Source: GWF2-38-69 sp965228125
GTDB lineage: Bacteria; Verrucomicrobiota; Lentisphaeria; Victivallales; GWF2-38-69
Reading direction: 5' to 3'
Length of the DNA stretch: 64,000 bases
NCBI GenBank assembly: GCA_965228125.1
Contig: OZ245791.1
Location: 2,604,001 to 2,668,000, forward strand
In this document: piece by piece, positions 38,265 through 46,297 of the stretch
Layout of the letters: each line of letters opens with the position of its first letter
Position numbering within the stretch: the first letter of the stretch is position 1
Notes under the pieces: generated by a model
Told to the model about the DNA's origin: nothing
Database searches by the model: none
The model's input: only the letters and a program-made list of their open reading frames with translations
Program-made: the position numbers and the translations under genes

Positions 38265-39707
38265 ATGCCGATGCTTGAAGATTATTTTAATGACAAGAAA
38301 TCCGGAGTTCTTGATGCTCTTAATGTAGAATTTGAAATTGGGAGCAAAGTCTCAGGAAGGGTAATAGCTATAGATGCTAAGAGTGTTTTTGTGGATATCA
38401 ATGCCAAAAGCGAAGGCATAATCAACAGGGAAGAAGTACTTGATAAAGATGGCAATATCACAGTCGAAGTCGGCGATCTGATAGATGCATATTTCGTTTC
38501 TGAGAAAAATGGCGAGATAATGCTTACTGCCAAGATGAGCGGTAAATTCGTATCAAAGCACATGGAAGATGCCTATTATAGCAAAATTCCTGTTGAAGGT
38601 AAGGTTATTGAGGAACGCAAGGGCGGGTATTTGGTGAAAGTTGCCGCTAAAGATGCTTTTTGCCCTTATTCTCAGATAGATTTGTATCCCAAGGAACCTG
38701 CCACTTACATCGGTAATAGTTATTCTTTTATTATCACGCAGATGACTAAATTTGACACAGTAGTTTCCAGGAGAAAACTTCTGGAAGAGATTAAGAAAAG
38801 CAGAATAGGCAATCTAAAAGAGAGTCTTCATGTAGGCGATACCATAGATGGCACAGTTGAAAAAATTATGGATTTTGGTGTTTTTGTAAGTTTAGATGGT
38901 TGCGAAGGGTTTATTCCGATTTCTGAGCTTGCCTGGGGCAGGATTCAGAATCCTTCAGAAATGGTAAGTGTCGGTGATAGACTTACCCTTGCTGTTAAAA
39001 ATCTGGACTGGGAGAACAACAAGATTACGCTAAGTTACAGATCGGTTCAGACTTCTTGGGACGATATAGCAGACAAGTATCCTGCAGGCACGGTTATAAA
39101 AGCCAAGATTACAAGGCTTGCTTCTTACGGTGCATTTGCCGAACTTGAGAAGGGGCTCGAGGGGCTTATTCATATTTCAAAACTTGAACCGGGGCGAAGG
39201 ATTCATCATGCTAAAGATGTAGTTTCTGAAGGAGATATTGTAAGCGTAGTTGTTGAAGGTGTTGACAAAGATACAAAAAGAATATCTTTGGCCCGCGACT
39301 TCTCAGGAGGCAATTACGTATCAGAAGGAAGCGAAGATCAAACAGAAATCGAAGCAGTGCAAAAAGGTGAGGAATATCAAGGCACTATAGATGGAATTAA
39401 ACCTTTTGGGCTTTTTATCAGACTGTCTGCGCTCGAAAGAGGGCTTCTTCATATAAATGAGTTAAAGAAGGCTCATGGAGGAACTGAACTCACCTTGAAA
39501 ATGCTTGACAAAAAATATCCTGTTGGGTCGAAATTGACTGTAATGGTCAAAGAGATAAATGATGATGGAAAAATCTCTTTGATGTTAGCTTCTAAAAATG
39601 ATAATATGGAAGATCTTGACTGGAAAGAATTTTCATCTGCAAAAAAGGCCGAAAGCTCTTCTTTTGGAACAAGCATGGCTGATGCCTTTAAGGATTTGAA
39701 ATTTTAG
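38265..39707 (+). CDS. S1 RNA-binding domain protein (ribosomal protein S1-like)
   Basis: This 480-residue protein has five S1 domains by eye, at about residues 25-90, 107-170, 187-257, 272-343 and 368-440. The third and fourth are the most typical (DGTVEKIMDFGVFVSLDGCEGFIPISELAWG; AKITRLASYGAFAELEKGLEGLIHISKL). It resembles bacterial ribosomal protein S1, which helps mRNA binding to the small subunit, but E. coli S1 has six domains. The C-terminus has a Ser/Lys-rich tail (SSAKKAESSSFGTSMADAFK), also common in bacterial S1 proteins. It could equally be a related RNA-binding factor. Confidence 0.88.
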   Translation: MPMLEDYFNDKKSGVLDALNVEFEIGSKVSGRVIAIDAKSVFVDINAKSEGIINREEVLDKDGNITVEVGDLIDAYFVSEKNGEIMLTAKMSGKFVSKHMEDAYYSKIPVEGKVIEERKGGYLVKVAAKDAFCPYSQIDLYPKEPATYIGNSYSFIITQMTKFDTVVSRRKLLEEIKKSRIGNLKESLHVGDTIDGTVEKIMDFGVFVSLDGCEGFIPISELAWGRIQNPSEMVSVGDRLTLAVKNLDWENNKITLSYRSVQTSWDDIADKYPAGTVIKAKITRLASYGAFAELEKGLEGLIHISKLEPGRRIHHAKDVVSEGDIVSVVVEGVDKDTKRISLARDFSGGNYVSEGSEDQTEIEAVQKGEEYQGTIDGIKPFGLFIRLSALERGLLHINELKKAHGGTELTLKMLDKKYPVGSKLTVMVKEINDDGKISLMLASKNDNMEDLDWKEFSSAKKAESSSFGTSMADAFKDLKF

Positions 39708-39726
39708 ATCGCAGATTTGGAATTGA

Positions 39727-40341
39727 ATGGAAAAAGTTTCTGAATATATAAGAAGTTTTTCAAAATTTCAGAATTCAGTGTTGAAACGTCTGCTCAAGGA
39801 ACATTCGGATCGGTCAGATGTGGTTCCTTGTATAGGAGAAGCCGTTGCCTCGTTTGTATCATGGATCATTAAGTTTACTAATTCGAGGAATGTTATTGAA
39901 TTTGGGACTTGTCTTGGATACTCTACTATAGTGCTGGCTGAAGCAGTTAAATCCAATGGTGGAAAGCTTACGGCCATAGAGTCGGCATTAAATCATTATA
40001 GGGAGACTCTTGCTAATCTGCAGGAAGCAGGGCTGTCAGATCATGTGCATTTAATTCATGGTGACGCTCTTACAGAATTCAAAAAACTTGATGGTGAGTT
40101 TGATTTGATACTTCAGGACTCTTTAAAGTCCATATACCCTGCAATGCTGGAAGACTGTGTTAATAAACTGAGAATTGGCGGTTTAATAATAGCCGATGAC
40201 ACATTGTTCCTGCCGATGGGAGTAGGGCATAAACACGCTAGGTTTATGGATGAATATAATAAAAAGGTTTTTGCCGAAAAGAGGTTGGAGAGTTTTATTC
40301 TCCCCATAGGCGATGGACTGACTGTCAGTTTTAAAGTCTAG
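39727..40341 (+). CDS. O-methyltransferase family protein (class I SAM)
   Basis: This 204-residue SAM-dependent methyltransferase of the caffeoyl-CoA/catechol O-methyltransferase-like group has SAM motif I VIEFGTCLGYSTIVLA, motif II LTAIESALNHYRET, HLIHGDALTEF, and the metal-binding-like FDLILQDS and IIADDTLF. The substrate is unknown. It begins 19 bases after the S1-like gene and converges on dnaG, with two bases between their stops. Confidence 0.88.
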   Translation: MEKVSEYIRSFSKFQNSVLKRLLKEHSDRSDVVPCIGEAVASFVSWIIKFTNSRNVIEFGTCLGYSTIVLAEAVKSNGGKLTAIESALNHYRETLANLQEAGLSDHVHLIHGDALTEFKKLDGEFDLILQDSLKSIYPAMLEDCVNKLRIGGLIIADDTLFLPMGVGHKHARFMDEYNKKVFAEKRLESFILPIGDGLTVSFKV

Positions 40342-40342
40342 C

Positions 40343-42181
40343 CTAAAACTTATGTTTTTTAATGTTGTGAAGCTCTAGCTGAAGTTGTGAAATTTCTCTC
40401 AGTTTTATGTTTTTGCCATCTCCTTCCAATGATTTGAGTTCTCCCGTCAATCTCTCTATTTTTTCTTTCATGTGGAATAGCTTAATTGTTCTTATGCAGT
40501 CATTACAGGCTTTGATGCGGGTGTTATTGTTTTTGTATGGAAGATTCTCCTGAGTAAGAACTTGAGCTATAACGGAAAAGGTGGGTTTTTCGTTGACAAT
40601 AAGTCCTATTTTTCTTGGGATTTCCTCCCATTCTCCGTTTAAAGTAAGCGAAACAGCAAGATTTAAGGATTCACCAATAGGGGTGGCGCTTATCATTTCA
40701 TACGATAAATGTTCTTCTATAATTCTTGCGATTTCTGCGCCGTCAGGTTCGATAATAAGTCTCAACAGGAGTTTTTCGGCGACATCAATCTGTGAATTGG
40801 AAGAGACAGGCTGTGTCTGATAGATATCCTGTTGAGGTTTTCCTTCAGAGCGATAATTTTTAGTTGTCTGGAGGCGCTTCATATTTTCAAAGACGCTGTT
40901 TTTGGGAAGCCCTAATTTTTCTGAAACAATTGAAGCGTAAGTAGCCCTAAGTATGGGGTCTTGAATTTTGGAGAGTTTGTCGAAAATCTCTGTAATTATG
41001 TGGCTTCTTACTACAGGAGAAGAAGTATCCTTTCCTTTTGAAAGGTTAACAAGCAAATGATCCAAAAAATCCTGTGCATGGTGTAAACACGCCTGAATAG
41101 CTTCTTTTCCCGATTTGTTGTAGAGGGAATCTGGGTCTTCGCCTTCCGGAAGAGAGATGATTTTTACTTCGATACCTAAAGGCAATAGCAGGTCGAGAGC
41201 TTTCATTGAAGCATTGATCCCGGCACTGTCCGCATCAAAGCAAAGATATATTTTTTCAGTGAGGCGCTTGAGCATTTTCGCCTGTTCTTCCGTAAATGCA
41301 GTTCCTTGCGGGGCTACAGCATTTTCAAATCCCGCACGATGCATTGAAATAACATCTATTTGGCCTTCGCATAATATAGCAAAGCCTATATCCTTGATGC
41401 TTTTTTTTGCCAGATGATATGCATAGAGGGTTTTGCTTTTTTTGAAAATGAGCGTCTCCGGGCTGTTTATATATTTACCTTCCTTAGTTTCTTTTAAAAT
41501 TGTTCTTGAGCTGAAACCGATGACGTCTCCATGTTCATCCCATATGGGAAAAGTAACCCTGTTTCTGAATCTGTCGTAAAGCCTTTCAGCGCTTTCGCTT
41601 TTTAGTATAAGTCCTGACTCTGTCATTTCCGAGGGAGAGTATGACAGTGAAGTAAGGAGTTTGGTAACTGAGTCCCACGAATCAGGAGCAAAACCCAATC
41701 CGAATTTGAAGATTATTTCATCAGGGATTTGCCGTGAGCGGATATACTCTAGGCCCAATGTTCCCTCAGTTTTAAAAAGTCTTTCGGAATACCATTTGGA
41801 AACGACTTTGTGAATGGCTAATAGTTTTTCCTTTAGACTTCTGATTTTGTTATGCTCGGATTGAGACTGTGGTGAGGAATTGGCTTCGGGGATAATTACC
41901 CCGCATCTGTCGGCGAGTGTTTTTACCGCTTCGACAAAAGACATGTTTTCCTTTTCCATGAGAAAGGTAAAGACGTTGCCGCTTTTGCCGCATCCGAAAC
42001 AATGATAGTATTGAGTTTCTTTTGAAACTATAAAAGAGGGGGTCTTCTCGTTATGAAAAGGGCAGAGAGCCTTGAGTCTTGATCCTGTCTTTTTTAGTTC
42101 AGTGTAAGATGATATCAGATCAGCTATATCTGTTCTGGATTGGATTTGGGAGATAATATCATCGGGTATAAAGCCAGTCAT
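40343..42181 (-). CDS. dnaG: DNA primase
   Basis: This 612-residue primase makes RNA primers at the replication fork. The N-terminal zinc-binding domain has CPFHNEKTPSF and CFGCGKSG. The catalytic core has a TOPRIM domain (AILCEGQIDVISMHRAGFENAVAPQGTA, then CFDADSAGINAS), and the C-terminal part would be the helicase-binding domain. The length is typical. It follows a TPR lipoprotein gene by nine bases; rpsU and rpoD, its usual partners, are not adjacent. Confidence 0.96.
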   Translation of the reverse strand: MTGFIPDDIISQIQSRTDIADLISSYTELKKTGSRLKALCPFHNEKTPSFIVSKETQYYHCFGCGKSGNVFTFLMEKENMSFVEAVKTLADRCGVIIPEANSSPQSQSEHNKIRSLKEKLLAIHKVVSKWYSERLFKTEGTLGLEYIRSRQIPDEIIFKFGLGFAPDSWDSVTKLLTSLSYSPSEMTESGLILKSESAERLYDRFRNRVTFPIWDEHGDVIGFSSRTILKETKEGKYINSPETLIFKKSKTLYAYHLAKKSIKDIGFAILCEGQIDVISMHRAGFENAVAPQGTAFTEEQAKMLKRLTEKIYLCFDADSAGINASMKALDLLLPLGIEVKIISLPEGEDPDSLYNKSGKEAIQACLHHAQDFLDHLLVNLSKGKDTSSPVVRSHIITEIFDKLSKIQDPILRATYASIVSEKLGLPKNSVFENMKRLQTTKNYRSEGKPQQDIYQTQPVSSNSQIDVAEKLLLRLIIEPDGAEIARIIEEHLSYEMISATPIGESLNLAVSLTLNGEWEEIPRKIGLIVNEKPTFSVIAQVLTQENLPYKNNNTRIKACNDCIRTIKLFHMKEKIERLTGELKSLEGDGKNIKLREISQLQLELHNIKKHKF

Positions 42182-42190
42182 TTAACTAAA

Positions 42191-42964
42191 TTACTTTTTT
42201 AGTTCTCTGAGCCTGTTAGAGAAATAATTTCTTTGTGAATCAAAGGCACTGTTGTTGATAGTGAGTGATATAAATTTTCTATAGAAGTACTTGGCTTGTT
42301 TGGGGTCTTTCATGTAACTGTCTTTGAGGATTCCAAGGTTTGCTATTACTATCGGGTTGTCTTTATCCATTCTGTATGCCTGAAGGAAATATTTCAATGC
42401 AGCGTTATAGTTTTTTGAGTAAACATAATAGGTTCCGATATTGTTATAAACCTCGGGTTTATCTGAATATTGAGGTGTTTGTGCGAGTTTTAGATAAAGG
42501 TCTGGAGTATTTTTCGTTTGAAGTTTACCTGCGCATTGAGCATAAAGGACTAGAGCGTTAAGGCTGCTGTTGTTTAGATTGCAGGCATTGCCTAAATATT
42601 CATAAGCTTCCTCATAATTTTTGGTATCATAGAGAATTTTTCCAAGGTTTAGCTGTGCCAAAAAACTTCCTGAGTTTGCCAGTACAATATTTCTTAACGT
42701 TTTAATAGCTTCTTCAGTGTTGCCCAGTTTGTTTTGGCAAACAGCATACATAATTTGGGCATCAACATTATTTGCATCAGCTTTCAGCGCCATTTTTGCA
42801 TATATCTGTGCTTTTGTCCAGTTGCCGCTTGCCAGAATAATGTTAACCGATTCTTTGAGTGCTGCGTCGGAGTTCTTTACTTTCTTGCTGCAACCTGAGA
42901 ATATTATCAAAGATGATATAGACAAAAGAGTTATAAATGGGCGGAAATTGTTTTTTTTTGACAT
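42191..42964 (-). CDS. TPR repeat lipoprotein
   Basis: This 257-residue protein has a lipoprotein signal (hydrophobic segment ending SSLIIFSGC, Cys near residue 25). At least five tetratricopeptide repeats follow, with the typical W/L-G-Y-A spacing, for example ANNVDAQIMYAVCQNKLGNTEEAIKTLRNI and KNYEEAYEYLGNACNLNNSSLNALVLYAQC. It presumably acts as a scaffold on the periplasmic side of a membrane. The function is not known. It is just upstream of dnaG on the same strand and probably in the same transcript. Confidence 0.85.
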   Translation of the reverse strand: MSKKNNFRPFITLLSISSLIIFSGCSKKVKNSDAALKESVNIILASGNWTKAQIYAKMALKADANNVDAQIMYAVCQNKLGNTEEAIKTLRNIVLANSGSFLAQLNLGKILYDTKNYEEAYEYLGNACNLNNSSLNALVLYAQCAGKLQTKNTPDLYLKLAQTPQYSDKPEVYNNIGTYYVYSKNYNAALKYFLQAYRMDKDNPIVIANLGILKDSYMKDPKQAKYFYRKFISLTINNSAFDSQRNYFSNRLRELKK

Positions 42965-43080
42965 AAGAGTATTGTTCCATTGATTTTTTGTGTTTACCTT
43001 GAGAATATTCTATACAAAAAAGGCGTCTATGCAAAGTTTGAAGCCTTTAAGAAATAAATTTTTAATAATACCTAAACATT

Positions 43081-43094
43081 AGTGTCCGGTAAAA
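43081..43094 (+). repeat. IS left inverted repeat
   Basis: AGTGTCCGGTAAAA is identical to the reverse complement of 44079-44092. It marks the transposase 3' side of the element. Confidence 0.88.
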
Positions 43095-43214
43095 GTTTCT
43101 AGCTAAGAGTATAGATCAAAGGGATCAGGTTGCATCAGGTCTGGTATGGTTTGGAGGTTTTTCTATCTTTTGCCTTGTGCCTGGAAACGACTTTATCTTG
43201 AGATTATGTTTTAT

Positions 43215-43998
43215 CTATTTAAAGAATAATTCAATTTGCCAGCGTTGAAGATATATTTCGGCTATAGTCGAAGCAAATAGTTTGAAGTTGTTGGTAATAA
43301 AAGTATAAACTTTATCAGACTCTTTGTCTTTGTATTCAACTATACGCAATTTATCTGGGTATTTCTTGCTGCCCACAGAACCACAAAACTCGATGATATT
43401 GTCCGACATATTCCCTTGCTATGATTAGGTTCCTTATGCTGTCCGGTTCAATCGGAAAAGATTTCCTGGCAAGCTTCATATCATTGCACTTTCCATCTGT
43501 CATGACCATAAAGCATGGAAGAAGTCCGCTCTGGTCAAGCTGAAAGTGCAGTTTGATTCCTCCTTTCTTTTTGCGGTAGAAAGCCCAGTCATAAACAGAT
43601 AAAGCTAGACTAATAAGCGTGCTGTCAAAAACATAAAGAGGCATTTTTAACCTGAATTCATGTTTTGGAGCAAGAGAAATAGCTCGCTGAAGAGCTTCCT
43701 TAAATATCTCTTCAAAAATAATCGAGTCTCTTCTGTTTATAGCTTCGCTTAAAGTAGATCTTGGCACAGTCTCCAGTCCTAAATGATATAGCTTATTGTT
43801 GTTAGCCAAAAGCCCGCTTTCAATCTCTCTAAGGGAATCCTTTCCTGTTACCTGACTATAAAAGACAGTAAGGAACTGCTTCCATGATGTGAAATACTTG
43901 CAGTAGCCGTCACATCTCAGTTCAGAAACTATTTTGTCAAAACGATGTCGTGGCATGAACGAGAAAAGCTGATAAAATATGTTATTGTTATGCGGCAT
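43215..43998 (-). pseudogene. IS4-family transposase, deleted and nonsense-mutated
   Basis: The 5' part (43998 down to about 43430) encodes the N-terminal domain (SWKQFLTVFYSQVTGKDSLREIE) and first catalytic Asp region (YVFDSTLISLALSVYDWA) of an IS4-type transposase. Reading then leaves frame after FPIEPDSI, and homologous sequence resumes in another frame at SDNIIEFCG, so roughly 50-60 codons including the second catalytic Asp are gone. The frame then reaches LQRWQIELFFK with the catalytic Glu and stops at TAG (43217-43215), where relatives have Trp (WIK); a further homologous stretch IKHNLKIKSF follows. AAAGGAG precedes the ATG at 43998. Three separate defects make it inactive. Confidence 0.9.
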
Positions 43999-44078
43999 GT
44001 ATGATAACTCCTTTTAATTAACGATTTACCCATTGCTAATATAAAAGGGTTATTTTCCCATGCCATTACTTTTAAATT

Positions 44079-44092
44079 TTTTACCGGACACT
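44079..44092 (-). repeat. IS right inverted repeat
   Basis: TTTTACCGGACACT is the exact reverse complement of the left end and lies upstream of the transposase start. Confidence 0.88.
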
Positions 44093-44225
44093 ACTGATCC
44101 TGTTTATTCTGTGAAACCCATATTTTAAAAGTTCTGCGCAAGCAAATTATTATTAGAATAAATTGCTACATTCAAGTTTGAAGTGCAACTATTGACTTAA
44201 ATTATATGTTAGCTGGGGACATTAA

Positions 44226-44255
44226 GCAACCTTGTAATTCTAATAAGGAGGTTGC
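44226..44255. repeat. hairpin-forming inverted repeat
   Basis: GCAACC at 44226-44231 pairs with GGTTGC at 44250-44255, extended by two more pairs. It lies in a stretch without a recognisable gene between the IS and the two small ORFs. There is no T run, so its role is unclear. Confidence 0.35.
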
Positions 44256-44349
44256 ATGTAATCTTCCTTGTAACTTTTAGTAGATTTAAACATATTGATT
44301 TAAGATTATGCTGGTACTGGACTTCTTACTTGATTTTGTATTAATTCTT

Positions 44350-44481
44350 TTAATTATTGGCTCTTTGTGCAGAGGTCTCAAAGTAAGCTTTTCCTCTGAA
44401 ATCTTCTTTGTTGATGGAATTAATTAAAGGATAAACTTCGTTGACTGAAGAGATTTCAAAATTAAAAATATTAGATATCAT
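44350..44481 (-). CDS. small ORF (43 aa), second of a coupled pair
   Basis: This 43-residue ORF begins MISNIFNFEISSVNEVYP and ends SAQRANN. Its ATG shares four bases (ATGA) with the stop of the 51-residue ORF upstream, the usual arrangement for translational coupling. It is acidic to neutral with no membrane segment, and I recognise no family. The overlap with an ORF that has a strong ribosome binding site is the main reason to think it is real. Confidence 0.45.
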   Translation of the reverse strand: MISNIFNFEISSVNEVYPLINSINKEDFRGKAYFETSAQRANN

Positions 44482-44633
44482 ATGCTTGTGTTTTTATTGT
44501 TTCCTTCTTTATTAGCCTCATCCCAAACAGTTTTTACAGTCTCTTCTATACTCGGATAAACCTTTTCTCCAATTTTCCACCCAAAATAAAAAAGTCTTCC
44601 TGCTGCAACTGTCCAAAAGATTTTTTCTATCAT
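44478..44633 (-). CDS. small ORF (51 aa), first of a coupled pair
   Basis: This 51-residue ORF begins MIEKIFWTVAAGRLFYFGWK and continues IGEKVYPSIEETVKTVWDEANKEG. The first half is an aromatic, hydrophobic helix that could sit in or on a membrane; the second half is charged and amphipathic. A perfect AGGAGG ribosome binding site stands six bases upstream of the ATG. No family is recognised. It lies inside the IS-bounded region. Confidence 0.6.
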   Translation of the reverse strand: MIEKIFWTVAAGRLFYFGWKIGEKVYPSIEETVKTVWDEANKEGNNKNTSI

Positions 44634-44871
44634 AACAACCTCCTAGTCTTGGTTTGTAATACAATATAATCATTGCTTTTTTGCTATAATTATAGATGTC
44701 TAAGTAGGCCAAAATGCGTTCTGGTGAATCGACGATGGTTAAAATAGTGTTTTTTTAAACACAGCAACTATCTCAACCTTTATTACCGCATCAGGAGTAA
44801 GAGTTATGATTGATCCAGTAGTATTTGAGAAATCACCTAATATATAGGAAATAGATATGTATATTACAGGA

Positions 44872-45366
44872 TTATGGTTCCTTCCAGTTCAGAATATATT
44901 TACATTGCGCGCCTGTTTCCGGGGTGCCAGTGTATTTTGATATAGGATTATCTCCCCATAATTCATATAATTTTGCCATAGCATCTGCGCCCTCATATCC
45001 ATGTCTTGCCAACCAGCACCCTATAATTGTCCCTGTTCTTCCAATTCCAGCCAGGCAGTGAACGTAAACGATTTTGCCTGCATTTACGTTATTATCAATG
45101 GTATCTAAGATATTTCTGGTAAATTCTTCGCTAATTGGGAGAGACCTGTTTGTTATTGGGTAACAGTATACTTTTACATCTTTTGATATTGTTCTTGCAT
45201 TATCTTCGTAAGAAAGGAGTCTGTTTTCTGTTAGATTAATAAAACAAGTAATCCCAAAATCAATAAAATTATTAAGCCGCTCCGGATATTCTCCCGCAAG
45301 CAATTTCCCTTCAATAACCCAATAGCTGTTATCAGTAGGTTTCTTCATATTTTTACTATCCCCCAT
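44872..45366 (-). CDS. dual-specificity-type protein tyrosine phosphatase
   Basis: This 164-residue phosphatase has the P-loop VHCLAGIGRTGT (HCx5R, with Cys near 104 and Arg near 110) and an upstream INLTENRLLSYED segment that would carry the general acid. The N-terminus YWVIEGKLLAGEYP is typical of small dual-specificity/tyrosine phosphatases of bacteria. It should be soluble and active on phosphotyrosine, nucleotide or lipid phosphate substrates. An ATG at 45348 with GGGGGA upstream may be the true start (158 residues). It is divergent from the nuclease gene pair. Confidence 0.88.
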   Translation of the reverse strand: MGDSKNMKKPTDNSYWVIEGKLLAGEYPERLNNFIDFGITCFINLTENRLLSYEDNARTISKDVKVYCYPITNRSLPISEEFTRNILDTIDNNVNAGKIVYVHCLAGIGRTGTIIGCWLARHGYEGADAMAKLYELWGDNPISKYTGTPETGAQCKYILNWKEP

Positions 45367-45607
45367 TTTTTAGCATTGTCAGATTTTAATAACAACGCCA
45401 ATATTACATGTATTGATTTTTTCATATAGCAAATAAAAACATAATAATTTTTCCCAGAACAGATTATTTTATTAATGTTTTCCTGAGAAAAGCATATTGA
45501 TGAAGCCATACAGTCAACCCCTGACATGTTCTTCCAATTCAATCCTGATCATAGAAATTCCGATTTCTTAAGATATAAATATTTTAAATAACATATTGGA
45601 GACAGTT

Positions 45608-46297
45608 ATGGGGAAATCGTATGACAAAAAGACTCTAGATGTATTTCTTAGTGATTCAATGAATGATATAAGTACACTTTATAAACAAGGCTATATCAAT
45701 TATAAAGGAAACGTGAAAGATTCAAATACTCCATATATTGAATATCTTGCAGAGTATTTGAATAAAAGTGAAAACTATAAAATATTTGGAAAGATCAAAA
45801 ATATAGACAGAGAAAGTTCATATAAAGTCGTTCATGCAAAAACAGGAACAAAGCATTCAAATAGACACGAGGAAATTTTTGCCAGGAGTCTCTGTGGAAA
45901 AAAGTTCGATGTTATAGGAAAATTTATTGACTATCAAATCCCTTTAAAGGGAACGATGAAAGATATAGCAGGGAAAATCGACCTAATAAGCGATAATAAA
46001 AAAGAAGTTTATTTAATAGAATTTAAATACGGAAATAACAAAGAATCTTTATTAAGGAGCGTGCTTGAAATTGCTACATATTACCAATTTCTTAATAAAG
46101 ATAAATTTAAAAGAGATTATATGATACTTCAAAATGTTGATATCAAAAAAGCCGTTTTAATTTCTAGGGAAACTCAGGCATATTCTGATTTTGGACGATT
46201 AAAATCTCTACCTCAATTAAGTACCCTGATAAGGAATTTAAAGGTTTCCATATTTCTCATTATAGAATCAAACATAGTTAAAGCTGAATGCGACTAA
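45608..46297 (+). CDS. PD-(D/E)XK nuclease-like protein
   Basis: This 229-residue protein has no close relative I recognise. Near residues 122-140 it reads GKIDLIS, an eight-residue turn, then VYLIEFKYG, the D...E-x-K core of PD-(D/E)XK nucleases. Upstream HEEIFARSL can supply the first Glu, and the later LEIATYYQFL helix carries the Q often found in this superfamily. The N-terminal 80 residues are charged and helical. The ATG at 45608 has GGAG six bases upstream; the upstream TTG is not needed. Its last codons overlap the start of the RNase J-like gene by 10 bases, so the two are co-expressed. Confidence 0.7.
   Translation: MGKSYDKKTLDVFLSDSMNDISTLYKQGYINYKGNVKDSNTPYIEYLAEYLNKSENYKIFGKIKNIDRESSYKVVHAKTGTKHSNRHEEIFARSLCGKKFDVIGKFIDYQIPLKGTMKDIAGKIDLISDNKKEVYLIEFKYGNNKESLLRSVLEIATYYQFLNKDKFKRDYMILQNVDIKKAVLISRETQAYSDFGRLKSLPQLSTLIRNLKVSIFLIIESNIVKAECD

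Larger units (their letters stand above)
43081..44092 (-). mobile_element. decayed IS4-family insertion sequence
   Basis: Perfect 14-bp inverted repeats (AGTGTCCGGTAAAA) bound a 1012-bp element carrying a broken DDE transposase on the minus strand. The internal deletion makes it shorter than an intact element of this type would be. No target-site duplication is evident next to the ends. A nearly identical IS end without an element lies at 48223-48235. Confidence 0.88.

Noticed and set aside
44518..44712. Minus-strand 64-codon frame
   Set aside because: It is out of frame with the 51-codon ORF that owns the AGGAGG ribosome site, and it shows no domain of its own.
45345..45542. Minus-strand 65-codon frame upstream of the phosphatase
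   Set aside because: It has no ribosome site or domain and overlaps the phosphatase start; it is best read as chance sequence in the divergent promoter region.
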